A DNA stretch of 64,000 nt from Brettanomyces bruxellensis (taxonomy: Eukaryota; Ascomycota; Pichiomycetes; Pichiales; Pichiaceae): assembly GCF_011074885.1 (NCBI RefSeq), contig NC_054689.1:2666001-2730000 (forward strand). The letters run 5' to 3'. Positions 59,408 through 64,000 of this stretch are shown here, in pieces. The notes under the pieces were generated by a model. The model was not told the DNA's origin, did no database searches, and saw only the letters and a program-made list of their open reading frames with translations. A program made the translations under genes and the position numbers. Each line of letters starts with the position of its first letter. The first letter of the stretch is position 1.

Positions 59408-62278
59408 ATGTCATCCACTTCTAGAAAGGATACTCCTCCCCAATCTTCTTCTCCATCCCAGATTTCCTCCCCCAAAAAAACTACACAGATGAATAATCCA
59501 ACCCATATGCCACATATAAAGCAGGAACCCCCATCAAGCACAGAAAATACACACTGCAGAAGCCGGTCTTCATCAAGGGCGAGTACTCCGAGTGCGGTTG
59601 CCCGAAACAGCCGCTTTAACGGCATTGTTCTGATCCCCCAATTGGATATCATAGACAAAGAACTCGCCTACAGGCAAAAACTGGGGCGTCCCTTTAAGGT
59701 GATTCAAAATCTCCCCGTGTCGAACTCTCAGGCAGACTACAGCTTGCTCAATAGTGCACTTTCGGTCAGAGCCAGCGGCTCCTTGTACAACTCGTTGATA
59801 GTATCGAGACACAACTGGTTGCACAATGTGTTTCAGCCTTGCTGGACAAGAAGAGACCAGTATCTGGCTTCATCAAAGGATAGGAAGCGTGATCGGATGA
59901 GCAAGCTATGCGATGCGAAGATTCAGTGTGGCCCGCACATCTTTCCGATCAAGCTCTTTATTTTGAAAGATGACAAGCGAGAAAAAGAGCATGAGGAGGA
60001 GATCGAGCGGAAAAAGGAGGAGAGACGTAAGCGGAAAGAGCACAAGGAGCAGATCAAGCTTGAGCACAAGCAGGAGGAGGGCAAAATTGCCGAAAGCGGT
60101 AAGAAAATGGGTGCGGAAGATCACGAAAAGAGGAAAGTAAGCATTAATATGAGTCCTGCATTAGCAAAGCCGGGAAAGCACAATGTGGATGAAAAAGATG
60201 ATCCTGCTTTAAAGCGGAGAAAGGTTGATGAGAGGGTCCAGAATGGTAAAGAGAGGGATGTTTTTGTTAGCAAAGGGTGTGTTAAAGAGAATAGTGCTTT
60301 AAAAACTGCTTCTAAGGAAAATGCATCAAATATCACTTCCAAGGGAAGTACATCAAGGATCACTTCCGAGGAAAATACATTAAAGATCACTTCCAAGGAA
60401 AATATATCAAAGATCGCTTCCAAGGATAATTCTTTAAAACCTGCTTCTAAAGAAAAAGATTCAAATGATTCCTCAAGCCAAAGCCCTTCCCAAGAGAAAA
60501 GCAATACTGCTGAAAAAGTTGGAAACTTTACGAAGAGTGAAAAAGATGACCCCACCAAGCATAACACCAATAAAGAAACCTCACGCAACAATATTAAACA
60601 AAAGAAGGAGCAACCTGCCGGTAAGCAAGTCAAAGAAGGTGCTGCTTCGCAATCTGGGCAAAAAAGTGTATCAGACTCAAAACAACAGAAGCCAAGCACT
60701 CATACCCTAATGTCAGACCCCCAAAACGTGATCATGATCCATAACTTGAATCGCATGGCAAGAAACGACCCCTTCTTGAGTAAATTGATGCAGGTTGTTG
60801 CGATTGGCCAAGCAAGCAAGCCACAGGTGGCTAAGTTTCAGGAATTTATTCAGAAAGCAAAGGATATGGGAGATGTTGATGGGTATTTGAAGAAGTATGA
60901 GGCCGAGAAGAAGAGAAAGTCGGCAGTGAAGGAAATTTCAAAAGAAGAGAACGATCCAAAGAAAAAAGTGACGAGAAGAAAATCCAAGGAGGAGAAAGAA
61001 AAGGAGAAAGAGCAATTGAGACTGGAGAAGCAAATAAGGAAGCAGAAGCAGAGAGAGGAAAGAGAGAGGCTGAAAATGTTAGAGAAAGAGAAGAGAGAGC
61101 GAGAACGAGAGTTGAAAAGGGAGCAGAGACGATTGGAGCGAATTAAGGAGAAGAAAGAAAGAGAAAAAGAGCGGGAAATCAGAGAGAAGGAAAGAGCAGA
61201 GAAAAGAATGCTGAGAGAAAAAGAAAGACTCGAGAAACTGAAGCGGAAAGAGCAAAGAGAGAGAGAAAAAATGCTGAAAAAGGAGAGAATGGCGTTGAGG
61301 CATGTGCAAACTGAAAAGGAGAGGAAACTGGAAGAAGAGAGGCAAAGAAAAGAGGCATTGGAAGGAAAATTGACTTCTTTCCAGGAAAGATATTCGAGTG
61401 GGGCGACCTTGGTTTTCGAATTCCACGAAAACACGTCTGCGCGGTTTTACATCCCGCGGGATGCGATAATGGAGGTTTTAAACGAGAAAAATGACGAGAA
61501 TGAGGCGAAAAAGAGCTCGACGGAGGACAGAATCGGCCAAAATGTGATTAAAACAGAGCCGGAAACAGAAAAAGTCGATGGGCGTAAGCCGTACGTCGAT
61601 ATTCTTGTGTCGTTTGTTCTGGTGCACAACATCCAGGAGATCGAGGAGTGGAAAGAGCGCAAAAGATTGAGAGACACGGAAAAGCAAAAGCAACAGGCGG
61701 AAACGTTGAAAAAAAGACAAGAAGAGAGGCTGAAGCTGGCCGAGTTGGCCGAGGAGAAAAAGAAGGAGGCGGTTGCCAAGAAGAGTTCGAAGAAAAAAAG
61801 AAGACACAGGAAGAACTGGGGGTCGTCCAGAAGAAAAACAAGAAGTTCTTCCATACAGCAGCAGGAAAGACGGCTGAAAAAGGAAGCAGAGTTGTCGTAC
61901 AAGGCAGAGAATGAGGAGGATGAGGAGAGAATGGATCCGGAGCCTGTTCCTGTTTACTCCACCACAACAGTTACTTTGAAAGATGTCCCGGCGAAGTTTG
62001 CGGACCTGGTGAAGAATAGTGGGGAAACAGTGCAAGAGTCGCGTGTTTCGATGGAGAAAATGATGGAATGTGGCCAGCGTTTGGATCAAAAGCATATGTG
62101 GTACCAGCTAGACGGTGTAAAGGATGAACTTCTAGCCGAAACATTGAGGTTCAATCTCAACAGGCTGGATTATATCAACGGAGGTGGAAAATTGAAGGGC
62201 CGGGCCATGCTCAAGCGGATTGTGGAGAAGAGTGGCTCAGATGCAGACGTGAAGATAAGAAGGAGGAGGAGGAACTGA
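59408..62278 (+). CDS. SWC3: SWR1-complex subunit Swc3
   Basis: 956 residues from the ATG at 59408 (S. cerevisiae Swc3, YAL011W, has 625). The conserved N-terminal module follows a Ser/Thr-rich leader: FKVIQNLPVSNSQADYSLLNSA, GSLYNSLIVSRHNWLHNVF, then CDAKIQCGPHIFPIKLFILKDDK. Next are lysine-rich repeats (ENASNITSKGSTSRITSEENTLKI-like), the short conserved block DPQNVIMIHNLNRMARNDPFLSKLMQVVA, and a long Lys/Glu/Arg coiled coil of about 200 residues. The conserved C-terminal parts are LVFEFHENTSARFYIPRDAIMEVL and CGQRLDQKHMWYQLDGVKDELLAETLRFNLN. SWR1 exchanges H2A for H2A.Z. The extra length is mainly the coil and repeats. Confidence 0.9.
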   Translation: MSSTSRKDTPPQSSSPSQISSPKKTTQMNNPTHMPHIKQEPPSSTENTHCRSRSSSRASTPSAVARNSRFNGIVLIPQLDIIDKELAYRQKLGRPFKVIQNLPVSNSQADYSLLNSALSVRASGSLYNSLIVSRHNWLHNVFQPCWTRRDQYLASSKDRKRDRMSKLCDAKIQCGPHIFPIKLFILKDDKREKEHEEEIERKKEERRKRKEHKEQIKLEHKQEEGKIAESGKKMGAEDHEKRKVSINMSPALAKPGKHNVDEKDDPALKRRKVDERVQNGKERDVFVSKGCVKENSALKTASKENASNITSKGSTSRITSEENTLKITSKENISKIASKDNSLKPASKEKDSNDSSSQSPSQEKSNTAEKVGNFTKSEKDDPTKHNTNKETSRNNIKQKKEQPAGKQVKEGAASQSGQKSVSDSKQQKPSTHTLMSDPQNVIMIHNLNRMARNDPFLSKLMQVVAIGQASKPQVAKFQEFIQKAKDMGDVDGYLKKYEAEKKRKSAVKEISKEENDPKKKVTRRKSKEEKEKEKEQLRLEKQIRKQKQREERERLKMLEKEKRERERELKREQRRLERIKEKKEREKEREIREKERAEKRMLREKERLEKLKRKEQREREKMLKKERMALRHVQTEKERKLEEERQRKEALEGKLTSFQERYSSGATLVFEFHENTSARFYIPRDAIMEVLNEKNDENEAKKSSTEDRIGQNVIKTEPETEKVDGRKPYVDILVSFVLVHNIQEIEEWKERKRLRDTEKQKQQAETLKKRQEERLKLAELAEEKKKEAVAKKSSKKKRRHRKNWGSSRRKTRSSSIQQQERRLKKEAELSYKAENEEDEERMDPEPVPVYSTTTVTLKDVPAKFADLVKNSGETVQESRVSMEKMMECGQRLDQKHMWYQLDGVKDELLAETLRFNLNRLDYINGGGKLKGRAMLKRIVEKSGSDADVKIRRRRRN

Positions 62279-62505
62279 TTTGCTAAGCAATCAATGGAAG
62301 TGTGTTTACAGAATCAAGTTTAGATATGAAGTGTGAAGCTGTGCTGCAGAAGGTGGAAGTACAGAATGAGGGGAAAAGATAAAAGCAGTAATCTTTTAGA
62401 CGCCAAAAGCATGGAATTACAGCACTTTCCAACTATTAATATAAACTACTCTCTTCTACGCTCATCTCGTATTCATGCACTCTATTAATTAATATATACG
62501 TTAAG

Positions 62506-64000
62506 CTATGCATTCATCTCGGCAACACTGGTCACACTTTGTGCCTCAACAGGCGACCTTGTAGTTATGGTCGTGGTATTTGTAATAATGGGGAGGGCAG
62601 GAGACGCCACGGAAATGCGCGCTACCGGGTTCGAACCCTGGGTTCCTCCCCGGGAAGAATTCAAGCTTTTGGTTTTTCTTGAATTTTCTCTTGGCTCTTT
62701 TTTCTCAGGTGGCGACGAGATCGAGATCTTGTCGAGCAAGCTGCTTAAAGTAGAGCTTCTGTTTGCGGCGGGCCGCTGGGAAAACAGCTTTTCCGGCGGA
62801 GTAATGCTGCCGGAACTCGAGGTATTAATCGCGTTTGGGTTTGGCGCAAGTACCTGGATGGTGTACGGATGTTGGTGTTGATCCTTGGTCCGTTTCTGCC
62901 TTATCTCGTGCATTATCTCGTTATTTTGCAGTTGCCCACGCTTTAACTCATGCTTTGTTTCATTCTTTGTTTCATTCTTTGTTTCATTCTTTGTTTCATG
63001 CTTTGTTTCATGCTTTGTTTCATGCTTTACTTCATGCTTTTCCTGCTTTACTTCATGCTTTTCCTGCTTTACTTCATGCTTTTCCTGCTTCTTCTCATAC
63101 TTTACTTCATGCTTCTTCTCCTGATTAGATGAATGTCTATGTTTCTGGGGCAATGGCAGCACCTGGCTCTGCAACGTTTTACCCAATTTGTTAGTGTCCG
63201 TAGGAATAGAATTTCTACTCTTTCCGTCTTCGAGACGATCTGTGCTTTGAAGATTTGTACGCAAGGAAACCGCATTTTCGGACTGCAAGTGACCATTGTG
63301 TGCTTTTCGCATATCCAAAGGCTTGCCGGGCCCCTTACCAGAAGGAGCATCCCTGGTTTCGGCATCTGCACGTTTGCCAACCTCGGTCTCTGCTTTGGTC
63401 TTCATCACAGTCTCCTTATTGCCAATACTGGACACTTTAGCAGCCATTTTGTCAATGATGCTGGCATCCAAAAACTTGCACAAGTTGAGCCGGGCCTTCT
63501 TTCTGTCCATGAGCATCCTACTCTCAAAGATTCCAGGCCGGGAACCGTCAATCCTGACATCGTTCTTGTAGTCAACACCGTTAAATAGATCAAACAGCTC
63601 GATCCGGTAGCCCCTGCTTGCAGAAACCGGATTTCCAGACACGTATATTGACTTAAGCCGCACCTGTTCGTTGTCTATGAGTAGCAACGGCTTTAGATCG
63701 GCTACCCGGGCCAGTCTGTTCTGCCTGAGGTCGATTTTCTCAAGTGCCGCAAGCTGCTCGAGCGATTTTAAGTCTGTGATCTTGTTTCCGCGTAGATTTA
63801 CAATCGCCAACTTGTGCATATTGTCCGGCATTCCACGGGTGGACGAAAGCTGGTTGAAGGACAGGTTTAGTGACTTCAAGTGAGAGAGTTTGGAAAGTGC
63901 ATCGGTGGGAATTTCCGTCAAGCGGTTAAAGGACAAGTCTAGCGAAGAGAGATCCGCAAGATTCTCAAAGCACCAGCCAGACAGCTTCGAGATCCTATTT
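62506..64000 (-). CDS. Leucine-rich-repeat protein, C-terminal part (runs off the window)
   Basis: The frame is open from the right edge and stops at 62506, about 498 residues visible. Five SDS22-type leucine-rich repeats come first (NLADLSSLDLSFNRLTEIP, LKSLNLSFNQL, LAIVNLRGNKITDL, LEKIDLRQNRLARV, LKSIYVSGNPV), then an LRR-cap-like segment (RGYRIELFDLFN). A region with DRKKARLNLCKFLDASIID follows. A lysine/glutamate/histidine repeat tract (KHEVKQE, KHETKHE and KNETKNE units, about 280-335) leads to a Ser/Thr-rich tail. The apparent start at 63936 is a TTG inside the repeats, so the true start is outside. Family not recognised; Sog2- or Nud1-like proteins are loose possibilities. Confidence 0.7.
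   Translation of the reverse strand, partial: NRISKLSGWCFENLADLSSLDLSFNRLTEIPTDALSKLSHLKSLNLSFNQLSSTRGMPDNMHKLAIVNLRGNKITDLKSLEQLAALEKIDLRQNRLARVADLKPLLLIDNEQVRLKSIYVSGNPVSASRGYRIELFDLFNGVDYKNDVRIDGSRPGIFESRMLMDRKKARLNLCKFLDASIIDKMAAKVSSIGNKETVMKTKAETEVGKRADAETRDAPSGKGPGKPLDMRKAHNGHLQSENAVSLRTNLQSTDRLEDGKSRNSIPTDTNKLGKTLQSQVLPLPQKHRHSSNQEKKHEVKYEKKQEKHEVKQEKHEVKQEKHEVKHETKHETKHETKNETKNETKNETKHELKRGQLQNNEIMHEIRQKRTKDQHQHPYTIQVLAPNPNAINTSSSGSITPPEKLFSQRPAANRSSTLSSLLDKISISSPPEKKEPRENSRKTKSLNSSRGGTQGSNPVARISVASPALPIITNTTTITTRSPVEAQSVTSVAEMNA
62945..63120. repeat. In-frame 12-bp minisatellite within the LRR gene
   Basis: Tandem CATTCTTTGTTT, CATGCTTTGTTT and CATGCTTTTCCTGCTTTACTT units encode the KHETKNET and EKHEVKQ repeats. 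All units keep the reading frame, so copy number can vary without breaking the protein. Confidence 0.85.

Overview
The window is nuclear DNA from a budding yeast (Saccharomycotina). Almost every gene has a recognisable yeast counterpart. One spliceosomal intron with the yeast signals GTAAGT and TACTAAC is visible, and intergenic DNA is AT-rich with many short tandem repeats. The conserved leucine of the PP2C motif NGNLALSR in PTC3 is encoded by CTG (34193-34195), so CTG reads as leucine and the CUG-Ser and CUG-Ala clades are unlikely. A Pichiaceae yeast such as Brettanomyces or Pichia is only a guess. One ambiguous base (26042) and a one-base frame break in the essential gene RPL5 suggest a draft assembly.

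Layout. 1-8.8 kb: the start of HAT2 (off the left edge), a complete but defective Ty1/copia element (328-4455) with identical LTRs and a perfect 5-bp target duplication, a small unknown gene, SNF12 (SWI/SNF), THR4 and a tRNA-Gln(CUG). 8.9-11.7 kb: a gene-free stretch with a possible solo LTR. 11.7-19.6 kb: four genes all on the plus strand (an SVOP-like MFS transporter, a membrane-anchored MOSC protein, D-serine dehydratase DSD1 and a QDR3-like drug/H+ antiporter), which looks like an accessory block. 19.7-46.4 kb: TRP2, SHP1, MET6, a DNAJC8-like protein, PTH2, a DSS1-like RNB protein, PTC2/3, a YBL055C-like TatD protein, DOT6/TOD6, a CASTOR-like ACT protein and SAS3. 47-64 kb: an unknown membrane protein, an LRR protein with a PP1-docking motif, RPL5, SMC5, SWC3 and the end of another LRR protein.

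How they fit together. The 19.7-46.4 kb stretch interleaves genes that in S. cerevisiae lie on two different chromosomes: DOT6-PTC2-TRP2-MET6 (YER088-091) and SHP1-PTH2-PTC3-YBL055C-TOD6-SAS3 (YBL058-052). This is the order expected before the Saccharomyces whole-genome duplication. THR4, TRP2 and MET6 are amino-acid biosynthesis genes, and TRP2 carries two Gcn4-type sites, one inside its intron. SNF12, SAS3, SWC3 and HAT2 all act on chromatin.

The points most worth following up are the young but broken Ty element, the TRP2 micro-exon with a Gcn4 site in its intron, the DSS1-like protein that has lost the RNB active-site residues, and a GCGC-rich block around 50-58.8 kb that covers two genes and some non-coding DNA but skips RPL5.
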